A DNA stretch of 64,000 nt from JARRNJ01 sp037385045. Its GTDB lineage: Bacteria; Pseudomonadota; Gammaproteobacteria; JASBUN01. The stretch spans positions 1 to 64,000 of the forward strand of contig JARRNJ010000001.1 of assembly GCA_037385045.1 (NCBI GenBank), read 5' to 3'. Every line of letters begins with the position of its first letter. Within the stretch, counting starts at the first letter, position 1. This document shows positions 51,433-61,042 of the stretch, one piece after another. The notes below the pieces were generated by a model. That model saw nothing but the letters and a program-made list of their open reading frames with translations, made no database searches and was not told the origin of the DNA. The translations under genes and the position numbers were made by a program.

Positions 51433-52425
51433 TCAGGCACGATCGATCGGAAAGGCGATCACCTGTTCGATGGACCCGGCACCGGCCAACACCATCAGCA
51501 GGCGGTCGAGCCCCAGCGCCACGCCAGCGACCGGCGGCAGGCCCTTGGCCAACGCCGTCAGCAGATGCTGATCCGGGGCCACGTCGTCCCGGCCGCGGTC
51601 CCGGCGACGCTGGCGTTCGCGCGCGAAGCGCTCACCCTGCTCCCCGGCGTCGATGAGTTCGTGGAACCCGTTCGCGAGTTCCATTCCGTGCAGATAGACC
51701 TCGAAGCGCTCGGCTACCGGCGGTGTCCCCCGGCGGATGCGGGCCAGCGCCGCCTGGCTGGCGGGATAGTCATACAGGAAACACAAGCCGTAAGCCGCCA
51801 GCGCGGGTTCGACCCGCTGGGTCAGTAGCAGATCCAGCCACGGATCACGGTCGTTCGCGGGCATGCCGTCGGGAACCGCGATCCTACGGTCGGCAGCCGC
51901 GCGCGCCAACTCCGCGACCGTGGCTTGATGGGGATCGACGCCGGCATGGGTGAGAAATGCCTCTGCATAGGAGAGGCGCCGGGCGGCGCCCGGCGCGACC
52001 CGCTCCCGAAGCAAGGTCCGCAGCAGGGTTTCCACCTCGTCCATGAGCTGGTGATGATCAAGGCCGGGCCGGTACCACTCCAACAGCGTGAATTCGGGAT
52101 TGTGCCGCCGCCCCGCCTCGCCGTTGCGAAACACCCGGCAAACCTGATAAATGGGGCCGCTTCCCGCCGCCAGGAGGCGCTTCATGGGAAATTCCGGCGA
52201 AGTGTGCAGGTACAGCGTAGCGCCGTCCGCGGCACCCGGCCCGCGATAGCGGGTGATGAAACTGTCCAGGTTGGGGTCGGTGGCGCCGGCGTGGGACAAT
52301 ACCGGCGTTTCCACCTCGAGTACGCCACGCTCGGCAAAAAAGGCGCGAATCTCGGCCAGCAGCGCCGCGCGCATGCGTAGCGCTTCGAGGGATGCGCTGG
52401 GACTCCAACCCTTATCCGGGTTCAT
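51433..52425 (-). CDS. epmA: EF-P-lysine lysyltransferase EpmA
   Basis: EpmA (GenX/PoxA) is a truncated lysyl-tRNA synthetase without the anticodon domain. It ligates (R)-beta-lysine to lysine 34 of EF-P. The 330-residue protein shows class II motifs VLEVETPVLS, the SPEFPMKRLL segment, CRVFRNGE and the final GVALGLDRLLM. The ATG at 52425 is preferred over 52455. efp is next upstream on the same strand, 75 nt away. Confidence 0.95.
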   Translation of the reverse strand: MNPDKGWSPSASLEALRMRAALLAEIRAFFAERGVLEVETPVLSHAGATDPNLDSFITRYRGPGAADGATLYLHTSPEFPMKRLLAAGSGPIYQVCRVFRNGEAGRRHNPEFTLLEWYRPGLDHHQLMDEVETLLRTLLRERVAPGAARRLSYAEAFLTHAGVDPHQATVAELARAAADRRIAVPDGMPANDRDPWLDLLLTQRVEPALAAYGLCFLYDYPASQAALARIRRGTPPVAERFEVYLHGMELANGFHELIDAGEQGERFARERQRRRDRGRDDVAPDQHLLTALAKGLPPVAGVALGLDRLLMVLAGAGSIEQVIAFPIDRA

Positions 52426-52500
52426 GACCATGCTGCTGCTGGAGGTCACCGCCACCCGCCGCCAGATGCCTGTTCGGCGGCCGCCATGACGCCAGCCGCA

Positions 52501-53070
52501 CTACTCCTTGGCGCGGGAAACGTATTCGCCGGTGCGGGTGTCGACCTTGATCAGTTCGCCGACGTCGATGAACAGCGGCACGCGCACCACGGCGCCGGTC
52601 TCCAGGGTCGCCGGTTTGCCGCCCCCACCCGAGGTATCGCCGCGCACACCGGGATCGGTCTCGGTGACCGCCAGCACCACGAAATTGGGCGGGGTGACGC
52701 TGATGGGCTCACCGTTCCACAGGGTGACCTGGCAAATATCCTGTTCCTTCAGCCACTTGTCTGCATCGCCAACCGCATTGGCGTCAGCGCCGAGTTGCTC
52801 ATAGGAGTTGGGATCCATGAAATGCCAGAACTCGCCGTCGTTGTAAAGATATTGCATCTCGGTCTCGTGGACATCGGCCGCCTCCACCGACTCACCCGAC
52901 TTGTAGGTGCGGTCGATGACGCGCCCGTTTTTCAGGTTGCGGATCTTGACCCGGTTGAACGCCTGGCCTTTGCCGGGTTTGACGAACTCGTTTTCGACGA
53001 TGGTGTAGGGATCACCGTCCACCATGATTTTGAGACCGCTCTTGAATTCGTTAGTACTATATGTAGCCAT
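52501..53070 (-). CDS. efp: Elongation factor P
   Basis: EF-P relieves ribosome stalling at polyproline. The 189-residue protein has the KOW-like domain I with the modification loop KPGKGQA, in which K34 is the site of beta-lysylation by EpmA, followed by two OB domains. AAGG lies upstream of the ATG. It is divergent from epmB, with 62 nt between the genes, which probably holds both promoters. Confidence 0.98.
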   Translation of the reverse strand: MATYSTNEFKSGLKIMVDGDPYTIVENEFVKPGKGQAFNRVKIRNLKNGRVIDRTYKSGESVEAADVHETEMQYLYNDGEFWHFMDPNSYEQLGADANAVGDADKWLKEQDICQVTLWNGEPISVTPPNFVVLAVTETDPGVRGDTSGGGGKPATLETGAVVRVPLFIDVGELIKVDTRTGEYVSRAKE

Positions 53071-53132
53071 GTAACCTTACCATTCGACGTCGTTCGGTTT
53101 TCCGACAACCTGACAATTCAACACGAGCCGCT

Positions 53133-54158
53133 ATGATACCCCGAATCACCGCCACGCGGCAGGTCCCGGCCTGGCAAGTGGAACTTTCCCGTGCGATTTC
53201 CGATCCGGCCGCATTGCTGCAACAGCTCGACCTCGGCCCCGAGTGGCTGCCCGGTGCACGGGCGGCGGCGGCGCTGTTTCCCCTGCGGGTACCGCGCGGT
53301 TTCGTCGGCCGCATGCGCCGGGGAGACCCCCACGACCCATTGCTGGCCCAGGTCCTGCCGCTGCACCGGGAACTTGCCGCAACGCCCGGCTTCGGATCCG
53401 ACCCGGTCGGTGACCTGCACGCCATGAAAGTCCCCGGCGTGCTGCACAAATACCACGGGCGGGTGCTGCTGGTAACCACCGGCGCCTGCGCCGTGCACTG
53501 CCGCTACTGCTTCCGGCGCCACTTTCCCTATGGCGAGGCGAACCCAGCCGGCGGTCACTGGTCCCGGGCGCTGGAGCATATCGCGGCCGACGCCAGCATC
53601 GAGGAAGTCATCCTCAGCGGCGGCGACCCGCTGCTGCTCAGCGACGGCAAGCTGGCGGCACTGGCCTCCGCGCTGGAGGCGATCCCGCATGTACGGCGGC
53701 TGCGCGTTCACTCGCGCCTGCCTGTAGTCCTGCCCGAACGGGTAGATGAATCCCTGCTGGGCTGGCTCGCCGACCGCCGGCTGCGCACCGTGGTCGTCAT
53801 CCACGCCAACCACCCCCAGGAAATCGACGCCAGCGTCGCGGCGGTGTGCCGTCGCATGGCCGCAGCAGGCATCGACCTGCTCAACCAGAGCGTACTGCTG
53901 AAGGACGTAAATGACAGCCCGGAGACCCTGATCGCATTGTCCGAGCGGCTGTTCGAGGCGCGCGTGCTGCCCTACTACCTGCACCTGCTGGATCGCGTAG
54001 CGGGCGCCGCCCACTTCAGCGTCGACGCGGACCGGGCACAGGAGTTGGCCGGCCGGCTCCAGGCGCGGCTGCCGGGCTACCTGGTGCCCAGACTGGTGCG
54101 GGAGTTGCCGGGCGCGCCGGCAAAGACAGCCGTTGCCGCGGTCTTTTCCCCATTCTGA
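53133..54158 (+). CDS. epmB: EF-P (R)-beta-lysine-forming aminomutase EpmB
   Basis: EpmB is a radical-SAM, PLP-dependent lysine 2,3-aminomutase that makes the (R)-beta-lysine used by EpmA. The 341-residue protein has the cluster motif CxxxCxxC (C119, C123, C126) in ACAVHCRYCFRRHFPY, the SGGDPLLL segment and the VLLKDVND stretch. A PLP lysine is expected near the C-terminal part. With efp and epmA it completes the beta-lysylation pathway in one locus. The hydroxylase epmC is not in the window. Confidence 0.95.
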   Translation: MIPRITATRQVPAWQVELSRAISDPAALLQQLDLGPEWLPGARAAAALFPLRVPRGFVGRMRRGDPHDPLLAQVLPLHRELAATPGFGSDPVGDLHAMKVPGVLHKYHGRVLLVTTGACAVHCRYCFRRHFPYGEANPAGGHWSRALEHIAADASIEEVILSGGDPLLLSDGKLAALASALEAIPHVRRLRVHSRLPVVLPERVDESLLGWLADRRLRTVVVIHANHPQEIDASVAAVCRRMAAAGIDLLNQSVLLKDVNDSPETLIALSERLFEARVLPYYLHLLDRVAGAAHFSVDADRAQELAGRLQARLPGYLVPRLVRELPGAPAKTAVAAVFSPF

Positions 54159-54249
54159 AGGGGGCATTCCCGGCACCCGACGGCAGCCGCCGGACCCGCC
54201 GTCGTTATGGCCTAAGTCATATTGCCCCCGGCTCGCGGAGCGAGCACCA

Positions 54250-54295
54250 TATAATCAGCTGCTCGCCTGAGGATGAGAAGAGCGGCGGTTCTCAT
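54250..54295 (+). promoter_or_regulatory. Possible promoter and operator before the FimW-like gene
   Basis: A perfect TATAAT occurs at 54250-54255 but no matching -35 hexamer stands at the usual 16-18 bp. Just downstream ATGAGAA (54273-54279) and TTCTCAT (54289-54295) form a perfect inverted repeat around nine bases, which could be an operator. Another small inverted repeat GCTCG/CGAGC lies at 54231-54245. Confidence 0.4.
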
Positions 54296-54313
54296 TGGGA
54301 AAGAGGTAAGTCC

Positions 54314-56089
54314 GTGGCCGGCCACGACGACAACTATGGGCTGACGATCCCGCCGCAGCGCCCGTGCAACGGCGACGGCCCGGAACTGCGCCCGCGCAAA
54401 CTGGCGGAATGGCTCGCCGACCTCCCCTTGGCCAACGTTTCGGATTCGGCGCGCCGCGTTCAGGACTATCTGGATCGGGTCAATGGCTGCCAGGTGCCGG
54501 CGGGAACGCGCGTCAAGCTGTTGGAGGCGATCGCTGAACCGGGGCGGTTCCTGGCGGCGGCGCTCAATAAGACCCTGGCCGCCAGGGGACTACCGTTGAC
54601 CGAGCGCAGCCTCGCCGCGGCCGATCAGTTGACGGGCCTGCTCACGGCCCAGGCCTGCGGCTACAAGATTGTCACGGCGGAAATACTCAGCGGACGTGCG
54701 CGCTACGACAGGAAACTGCTGTCGCAGGCGATCCACGGGGCCATGGACCGGCTCAGCCGTATTCTCCTGGTCTGCTACCGGCTCTATACCCCCCCACCGC
54801 GCACGCTGTGGCTGGAACTGAACCTGCTGTATTACTTCGCCACGGTGCATGACGCCGCCGGCGCGATTGCCCGTGGCCATGACATGACCACAGCGTGCAT
54901 GTACAAGGCCACGGTCCTTCTGACCATGGCCGATCCCTACCGTCTGCGTCAGGGCGAAGCCGACCTGCTGTGGAACCGGCTCGCACGCTGGTCGGAGGCT
55001 GTCACGCTTAGGCCGGCAGAAACGGCCGTGGGGCTGGATTCCTCCTCCGTCTTCTGCCATCTGAATCTCGACGTCCCGCCCGGCGCCACAGTGGCCAACG
55101 GTGCCCGGGATCTACGCTATTGCCGCTATGTGGACCTGGAGCGGCTCAATCCGCGCCTGCAACAGCTGATCGCCGGCTCCGAGGCAGCGCAAACCGGCGA
55201 GATCTCCCACGACCTCCTGCAGCGGGTGTTGTCGGCGTGGGAACGACGCGCCCAACGTGCGTACTCGCGTCTGCCGCAAGCCACTCCGATTGACTTGGCG
55301 ATTGGTCTGGAGACCGCCTACCACGTGATGCACGGGACCGACGCCGGGGCCGCTGCCGGCGATGCCAATGGCGCCGATCATCTTCCAGACCCTCCGGCGC
55401 TGGATCCGCTGATCGACACCCACACCGAGTTCAGCATCGCGCCGCTGCCCAGCCAGCTGGCGCACTATCAGAAGACCTGGAAAGGCACCGTCCCGTCCAC
55501 CATCCGCACGGTCGGCGAGCACGGCCGCGACGACGAACCGGTTGAACTGCTGCGCAACCAGCGCCACATCCAGGCCTGGGAAACGGTCAATGTCTCCGCC
55601 GAAGGCTACTGCCTCACCCAACACGAGCCGCTTGCCTCAACCGCACAGGTCGGCGAATTGGTCGGATTGCGTGAAACCGACCGCGAGGCGGGAGACTGGT
55701 GTCTCGGAGTGGTACGTTGGCTCCAGTGCGATCGCGCCCTGGGCGTCAAGGCGGGGGTCCAGATTCTGGCGCCAGTGGCCGAAGCCGTGACCGCGCGTGC
55801 CACCCGGGGCCGGCCCGACCAGCGGCGCCCCTTCAAGTGCCTCAAACTGAGGCCGATCGCGGCTCTCAGCCAGCCGCCGACGCTGCTGATCCCGGCCACG
55901 CGCCATCGGGCCGGCGACACACTCATCGTTGGAGACGAGGAAAATCCCGGCCGGGTGCGGTTGACGAGGCTGGTCGAGGGAACCGGAAATTTCGCCCGCT
56001 ACCAATACGAGCCGGTGGGCGACGACGTCACGCCGGCATCACTGCGCGAAAGCGGGTCGGGCGACAGCCGGCCCGACCTGCGTCACTGA
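54314..56089 (+). CDS. FimW-like predicted c-di-GMP receptor
   Basis: This 591-residue cytoplasmic protein resembles the Pseudomonas FimW/PA4958-type c-di-GMP receptors in its N-terminal half: the LAEWLADLPLANVSDSARR segment (about residue 27) is characteristic. Its C-terminal part has a PilZ-like NVSAEGYCL motif near residue 430. The domain assignment is from pattern recognition only. The GTG at 54314 has GAGGT upstream. fimX follows 1.2 kb downstream on the same strand, with a GNAT gene on the other strand between, which supports a shared type IV pilus or surface-motility role. Confidence 0.65.
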   Translation: MAGHDDNYGLTIPPQRPCNGDGPELRPRKLAEWLADLPLANVSDSARRVQDYLDRVNGCQVPAGTRVKLLEAIAEPGRFLAAALNKTLAARGLPLTERSLAAADQLTGLLTAQACGYKIVTAEILSGRARYDRKLLSQAIHGAMDRLSRILLVCYRLYTPPPRTLWLELNLLYYFATVHDAAGAIARGHDMTTACMYKATVLLTMADPYRLRQGEADLLWNRLARWSEAVTLRPAETAVGLDSSSVFCHLNLDVPPGATVANGARDLRYCRYVDLERLNPRLQQLIAGSEAAQTGEISHDLLQRVLSAWERRAQRAYSRLPQATPIDLAIGLETAYHVMHGTDAGAAAGDANGADHLPDPPALDPLIDTHTEFSIAPLPSQLAHYQKTWKGTVPSTIRTVGEHGRDDEPVELLRNQRHIQAWETVNVSAEGYCLTQHEPLASTAQVGELVGLRETDREAGDWCLGVVRWLQCDRALGVKAGVQILAPVAEAVTARATRGRPDQRRPFKCLKLRPIAALSQPPTLLIPATRHRAGDTLIVGDEENPGRVRLTRLVEGTGNFARYQYEPVGDDVTPASLRESGSGDSRPDLRH

Positions 56090-56111
56090 CGCCCGCCGCC
56101 GCGCCGCGGCT

Positions 56112-56633
56112 TCAATAGACCTGCGAGAACTGTGACGGGTAGATTACCGTTCCGCCCTGCCCCAGAACGCCGTCGGAAAGTTCAATGGCGGTAATGGCGT
56201 CGTTGGGAACCGGAAGGTTGCACTGCAGGTTCCAGCGCGAAGCCGGGGAAAACCCCAGCCGTTCGTAATACTCCGGGTGCCCGATCACCACGATTGCTCC
56301 GTAGCCCAAGCGGCGCGCCTCATCAACCGCATAGTGAACGAGTTCGCTGCCGATACCCCGGTGCGACTGGGATGGCACCACGGCCATGGGCGCAAGAGCA
56401 AGAATATCCACGCCCCCGTGATCCCGCTGCAAACGGACCTTGGTGAGAAGCACATGACCGACGATGCGCTGATGGAACTCCGCGACCAGCGACAGCTCGG
56501 GATTGAACATCGCCGATTCACGCAGGGCGCCGATCAGGCCGACCTCGTCGTCCCCCTGAAAGGCGCTCAGATGAACCACATCAATCGCCTTGACGTCCTC
56601 GCCGGTCTCCGCTCTGACACTGATGCTTTGCAT
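56112..56633 (-). CDS. GNAT-family N-acetyltransferase
   Basis: This 173-residue protein has the GNAT acetyl-CoA-binding signature (SQSHRGIGSELVHYA near residue 85) and the later GHPEYYERLGF segment of the YhbS-type subgroup. The ATG at 56633 starts the conserved region; upstream sequence in frame is not related. The substrate is unknown. It is convergent with the FimW-like gene (23 nt between stops). Confidence 0.85.
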   Translation of the reverse strand: MQSISVRAETGEDVKAIDVVHLSAFQGDDEVGLIGALRESAMFNPELSLVAEFHQRIVGHVLLTKVRLQRDHGGVDILALAPMAVVPSQSHRGIGSELVHYAVDEARRLGYGAIVVIGHPEYYERLGFSPASRWNLQCNLPVPNDAITAIELSDGVLGQGGTVIYPSQFSQVY

Positions 56634-57297
56634 AACCTTCTCCGCTACTCCTCGATCGCTTGCCGTCCCTTCAGGTCCATCGACCCGGCGCAACACCGGC
56701 GCAGGCATCATCGCCCGCGCCGCGATGCAGGGCGCCATTGAGCCGGGGATTCCTTTCGAAGGAATGGCGCCGCCCCCTCAAACGTGCCAGGTGCGTCCGC
56801 AGACCACCCAGCGGGCATCAATTGTATCGGGAGCCCTGGGAGCCTTCCATGCCAGTCCAATTATGGCACGGCTGCGACCCAGTGCCACCGCCCCGCGACA
56901 GCATAAATTTTCCCGGACCCCTGCCGCTACCCTGATTGGGAGACGCCGAGTGGGCGTACACAGCTTAGCGGCCTGCCTGCCGATGGCCGTTCGCTTCACC
57001 GCGGACTGACGTTCGGCAGTGGAAATAGCCGGTGAAATTCGGTACAAAGAGCAAAACCACCGCGAAACCTCGTTGCCGCCAGCTGCATACCCGCGTCCAG
57101 TCCGGGAGGGGCCCCGCCGCCGGCATGCGGGTGGGGAGTTCGGGTCAGAGGGGAGGGATATTCCTTGGCGCCAGACCTGCCCATGCCTCCATCGGCGGCT
57201 TGATCCCCGTCGTGCCACGCGGCCCGAATTCCGGGCCGTGGTCCAAGCTGACGACGCGCCGAGGCGGGAACCAGAACGCTTGTGAGGAGAGGTAGGC
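56634..57297. other. Gap between GNAT gene and fimX
   Basis: No gene is supportable in these 664 nt. The last bases carry a ribosome-binding sequence (GGAGAGG) for fimX. An inner inverted repeat ATTCCTT/AAGGAAT (56749-56755 and 56759-56765) shares bases with an outer repeat GGCGCCATT/AATGGCGCC (56731-56739 and 56763-56771), so the two stems exclude one another. Their position suits the leader of the GNAT gene on the minus strand. Confidence 0.5.
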
Positions 57298-59382
57298 GTG
57301 GAAAGTGAAAAGCTGCTACGGCTGGTGATCATCGAGGACTCCTTGAACGATGCGGAGCTGCTCGCCAGCCTGCTGCGCAACGCCGGGCATGCGATCCGTC
57401 CAGTCGGCGTCGAGGACGAGGAACAGCTTCGCACCACCCTGAAAAGCCAGCCGCTCGACCTCATTCTCTGCTCCGTCGACTCCGATGAGCCGTCACTGCA
57501 CCAGGTCCAACTCGCGATCTCCGACTATCAGAAGGATATCGCCTTGATCGCCGTCGCCGAAAATGCTGACATGCCCACCCGCACCCAGGCGATGCGCGAC
57601 GGGGCTCTGGATCTGGTGTCGCGCAACGAGCCGGACCACCTGCACCTGGTAATCGATCGCGAAATCCGCAATCTGGAGGTGCGCCGGCGCCAGCGCCGGT
57701 GCGAAAGCGCCGTACGCGAGACCGAGAGACGCTGTCACACTCTGCTTGACAGTTCCCGCGACGCCATCACTTATGTTCACGACGGTATGCACGTGTACGC
57801 CAACGGCGCGTACCTGGAGATGTTCGGCTTCTCCGAACCCGACGATGTTGAAGGCATGCCGGTAATGGACATGGTGGCCGCCCAGGACCACGGAAAGTTC
57901 AAAAAATTCCTCCGCGACCTGGACAACCACAAGAGCAATGGCCAGGAGTTGGAAGTGCTGGGTCTGCGGGCCGACGGCGGAACCTTCAACGCAGTCATGG
58001 AGTTTTCCAACGCCAGCATCGACGGCGAACCCTGCACGCAGATCGTCATCCGCAATCAGGCGGTCGACAAGGATCTGGAAAAGAAACTGAAATTCCTCAG
58101 CAAACAGGATCTTCTGACGGGCTTGTTCAATCGCCAATACTTCATGGAGGAATTGGAACGGGCGGTGACCGAAGCCGCCGCGGGCTCCGCGCCGAGCGCG
58201 GTGTTCTACATCGAACCGGACAACTTCAAGGCCATCAAGGAACGCGTCGGCATCGCCGGCGCCGATCTGGTATTGAGCGATATCGCAGCAGTCCTGCACG
58301 AACAGGTGGGCGATGCGGCCGTGGTGGCGCGGTTTGCCGACACCGCGTTCACCGTACTGCTCAAGCACAGCGAATTGGAAGCGGTCAAGGCCCTCGCCGA
58401 AAAGATCTGCTCGGCGGTCGAGAACCACCTCGCGGACGTGAGCGGAACGTCGGTCGCGACCACCTGCAGCATCGGCCTGAGCCTGATCGGCGAAATGACG
58501 CAGAGCGCCCAGGAACCGCTGTCACAAGCCGATCTGGCTTGCGAGATGGCACGCAAGCAGGGCGGCAACCGCCATCATCTGCACAATCCTATAGCAGATC
58601 AGAAGGCCAGCGCCGAGCGAGACCAGCAGTGGGCGTACCTGATTCGCGACGCGCTGGAGCACGACCGCTTCAGTCTCGTGTATCAGCCCATCGCCAGCCT
58701 ACACGGCGAGACCAGCGAACGTTACGAAGTGCTGGTTCGCATGCGTGACCAGGATGGCAAGGAAGTCACACCGGGGCAGTTCATCCCGGTTGCCGAACAC
58801 AACGGCCTCATCACCGCAATCGACCGCTGGGTCATCAACCAAGCACTGCAGGTACTGTCGGAACGGCGCCGCGGGGGCCACGACACAACCCTGTTCCTGA
58901 AGCTTTCGGCGGACAGCCTAGGCGACGAAAGCCTGCTGCCGTGGATCAGCAATGCGCTGAAGAAGAACCGGCTCGAAAGCAACTGCGTGGTATTCGAGGC
59001 ATCCGAAGCGGTAGTGGTGGCGCATCTCAAACAGGCCAGGGCCTTTGCCAAGGGCGTGCAGGAACTGCACTGCGGCTTCAGCCTGGAACACTTTGGCAAC
59101 GGCATGAACTCGTTCCAGCTGCTCAAGCATATTCCGGTGGACTATCTGAAGATCGACGGCTCGTTCATGCACAACCTGGCCAGTGACCAGGAACAACAGG
59201 CCATGGTCAAATCCATTACCGAGATGGCCCACTCCATGGGCAAGACGACCATCGCTGAGTTCGTGGAGGACGCCAACAGCCTCGCGGTCCTGTGGCAATG
59301 CGGTGTGAATTACATCCAGGGCCACTTCCTGCAGGCCCCGGACGCGGTCATGGACTTCGATTTTCAGGGCGAGGAAGCCTGA
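57298..59382 (+). CDS. fimX: FimX-like c-di-GMP receptor (REC-PAS-GGDEF-EAL, degenerate)
   Basis: This 694-residue protein has the FimX order: REC-like (about 8-125), PAS (about 150-265), GGDEF (about 285-430) and EAL (about 445-690). Length matches P. aeruginosa FimX (about 690). The REC domain begins IIEDSLNDAELLASLLRNAGH like FimX (given here in part) and lacks a clear phosphoacceptor Asp. GGDEF is ADTAF and EAL is EVL, and DDFGTG is EHFGNG, so catalysis is unlikely in either domain. FimX binds c-di-GMP through the dead EAL and promotes type IV pilus assembly with PilB and a PilZ protein. The GTG start follows GGAGAGG. Confidence 0.88.
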   Translation: MESEKLLRLVIIEDSLNDAELLASLLRNAGHAIRPVGVEDEEQLRTTLKSQPLDLILCSVDSDEPSLHQVQLAISDYQKDIALIAVAENADMPTRTQAMRDGALDLVSRNEPDHLHLVIDREIRNLEVRRRQRRCESAVRETERRCHTLLDSSRDAITYVHDGMHVYANGAYLEMFGFSEPDDVEGMPVMDMVAAQDHGKFKKFLRDLDNHKSNGQELEVLGLRADGGTFNAVMEFSNASIDGEPCTQIVIRNQAVDKDLEKKLKFLSKQDLLTGLFNRQYFMEELERAVTEAAAGSAPSAVFYIEPDNFKAIKERVGIAGADLVLSDIAAVLHEQVGDAAVVARFADTAFTVLLKHSELEAVKALAEKICSAVENHLADVSGTSVATTCSIGLSLIGEMTQSAQEPLSQADLACEMARKQGGNRHHLHNPIADQKASAERDQQWAYLIRDALEHDRFSLVYQPIASLHGETSERYEVLVRMRDQDGKEVTPGQFIPVAEHNGLITAIDRWVINQALQVLSERRRGGHDTTLFLKLSADSLGDESLLPWISNALKKNRLESNCVVFEASEAVVVAHLKQARAFAKGVQELHCGFSLEHFGNGMNSFQLLKHIPVDYLKIDGSFMHNLASDQEQQAMVKSITEMAHSMGKTTIAEFVEDANSLAVLWQCGVNYIQGHFLQAPDAVMDFDFQGEEA

Positions 59383-59402
59383 GGACCCCGGAACCAGGAC
59401 GC

Positions 59403-60644
59403 TCAGTCGAGCACGTGCGACACCAGGCCGTCGGCTAGTTTCGGCTCGAACCAGGTCGACTTCGGCGGCATCACCTCGCCGGCATCGGCGACCGCCATCA
59501 GGTCTGCCATGGCGGTGGGAAACAACGAAAACGCCACGGCCATCTCCCCCGAGTCGACCCGCCTCTCCAACTCGGCCAAGCCCCGGATACCGCCGACAAA
59601 GTCAATGCGATCATCCCGGCGTGGATCACCGATTCCCAGAACGGGCCCGATCAGGTTGTCAGCCAGAACGCTGACGTCGAGCCGTGCCACCGGGTCGGCA
59701 GCGTCGACGCGGTCGCTATGAACCCGCAAACGGTACCACTGCCCGGCGAGGTACATCCCGAACTCGCCGGAGGCACCGGGGTGCACGGGCTGCTGCACGG
59801 GCGCCATCTCGAAACGCTCGCTGACGCGGCTGAGAAACTCCTCCGGCGACAGACCATTGAGATCCTTGACCACGCGATTGTAGTCGAGGATCTGCATCTG
59901 GTTGTCGGGAAAGATGACGGAAAGAAAATAGTCGCAGCTCCCGTCGTCCTTACCGGACGGGTTGGCCGGGCCGCGCATGGCCGCGACCCGCGATGCGGCA
60001 GCCGAGCGATGGTGTCCGTCGGCGATATACAGGCAATCCATTGCGTCGAAGCGGGCAGTCAACTCGGCAATGGTCGACGGATCACGCACAATCCAGATCA
60101 TGTGCCGCACGCCGTCGTCGGCGGTCAGATCGTACTGCGGCGCGCCACCGGCCGCGGAATCGATCAACCCATCCACCCGGTTGTCGTGGCGGTAGGTGAG
60201 AAACACCGGCCCGGTCTGGGCGTTCAAGGCGTCGATCTGTCGTACGCGGTCATCCTCTTTGTCGGGACGGGTGAACTCGTGTTTCCGAATACGGTTGCGG
60301 TCATACTCCGCTACCGATGCGACGGCGACGATTCCTGTCTGGACGTGCTCACCCATGACCAGTCGATAGACGTAGTAGCAGTCGGCATTGTCGCGGATGA
60401 GAACGCGCTGGTCGATCATGCGCTGCAGGTTCTCCGCACCCTTGGCATAAACGGCCGCAGCATGGGGATCGGTGCCCTCCGGCAAATCGATCTCGGGCTT
60501 GGATATGTGCAAGAAGCTCCAGGGGCGGCCTGCCGCGCGTGCACGCGCCTCGCTGGCGTTCAACACATCGTAGGGAGGAGCCACCACGTCGGCGGCATGT
60601 TCGGCCACAGGCCGCAGTCCGCGGAATGGTCGAATCAGAGTCAT
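59403..60644 (-). CDS. DUF1015-family protein
   Basis: This 413-residue protein belongs to the DUF1015 family: the start LIRPFRGLRP, the PPYDVL segment, HEFTRPDKEDDR and YIADGHHRSAAA are recognisable. The DGHHR motif resembles ParB/SerK-like nucleotide- or serine-kinase active sites, and some members are linked to serine metabolism. No biochemical role can be given for this one. The ATG at 60644 has AAGGAA upstream. It is convergent with fimX (20 nt) and divergent from the adenylate cyclase. Confidence 0.88.
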   Translation of the reverse strand: MTLIRPFRGLRPVAEHAADVVAPPYDVLNASEARARAAGRPWSFLHISKPEIDLPEGTDPHAAAVYAKGAENLQRMIDQRVLIRDNADCYYVYRLVMGEHVQTGIVAVASVAEYDRNRIRKHEFTRPDKEDDRVRQIDALNAQTGPVFLTYRHDNRVDGLIDSAAGGAPQYDLTADDGVRHMIWIVRDPSTIAELTARFDAMDCLYIADGHHRSAAASRVAAMRGPANPSGKDDGSCDYFLSVIFPDNQMQILDYNRVVKDLNGLSPEEFLSRVSERFEMAPVQQPVHPGASGEFGMYLAGQWYRLRVHSDRVDAADPVARLDVSVLADNLIGPVLGIGDPRRDDRIDFVGGIRGLAELERRVDSGEMAVAFSLFPTAMADLMAVADAGEVMPPKSTWFEPKLADGLVSHVLD

Positions 60645-61042
60645 TGTGGTTCCTTGGCACAGCGAAGAGGCGCTATTGTACCGATCCGCGTCGGCGGATG
60701 CACGGCGACCGTGCGCGTCCGCACCGGCAGTGACGGCCGCGCGGTTCATCCCGAAGGAGCGGTCCCAAGACCCGCTTGGCGGGCCCGGCGCCCTCGGCAG
60801 CGGCGCTGCCCGGAGCGGCCCGCGGTGGGGGCGGGCACAACGCCGGCGGACGCCCGGATCCGCAGTGGCAGATCTTGGCCGTCGCACGGACACCCCGTCG
60901 CGTCGCCGTCACGCGACACCTTCATTTGTCAAATCAGTGTGTTATGACCACACTCTCAATCCCGGAACATGCTATCATTTCGATCAGCGCGATATTTTGC
61001 ACCGTTCAGGCGCAAACGAACAAAACGGGGGCGCGGCGACAC
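60645..61042. other. Divergent gap between DUF1015 and adenylate cyclase genes
   Basis: No gene is supported in this 398-nt stretch, although the cyclase frame is open through it from 60776. A GC-rich first part is followed by a less GC-rich part (about 60920-61015). There AGTGTG (60936-60941) and CACACT (60949-60954) form an inverted repeat around seven bases, a possible operator for either gene. Confidence 0.4.
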
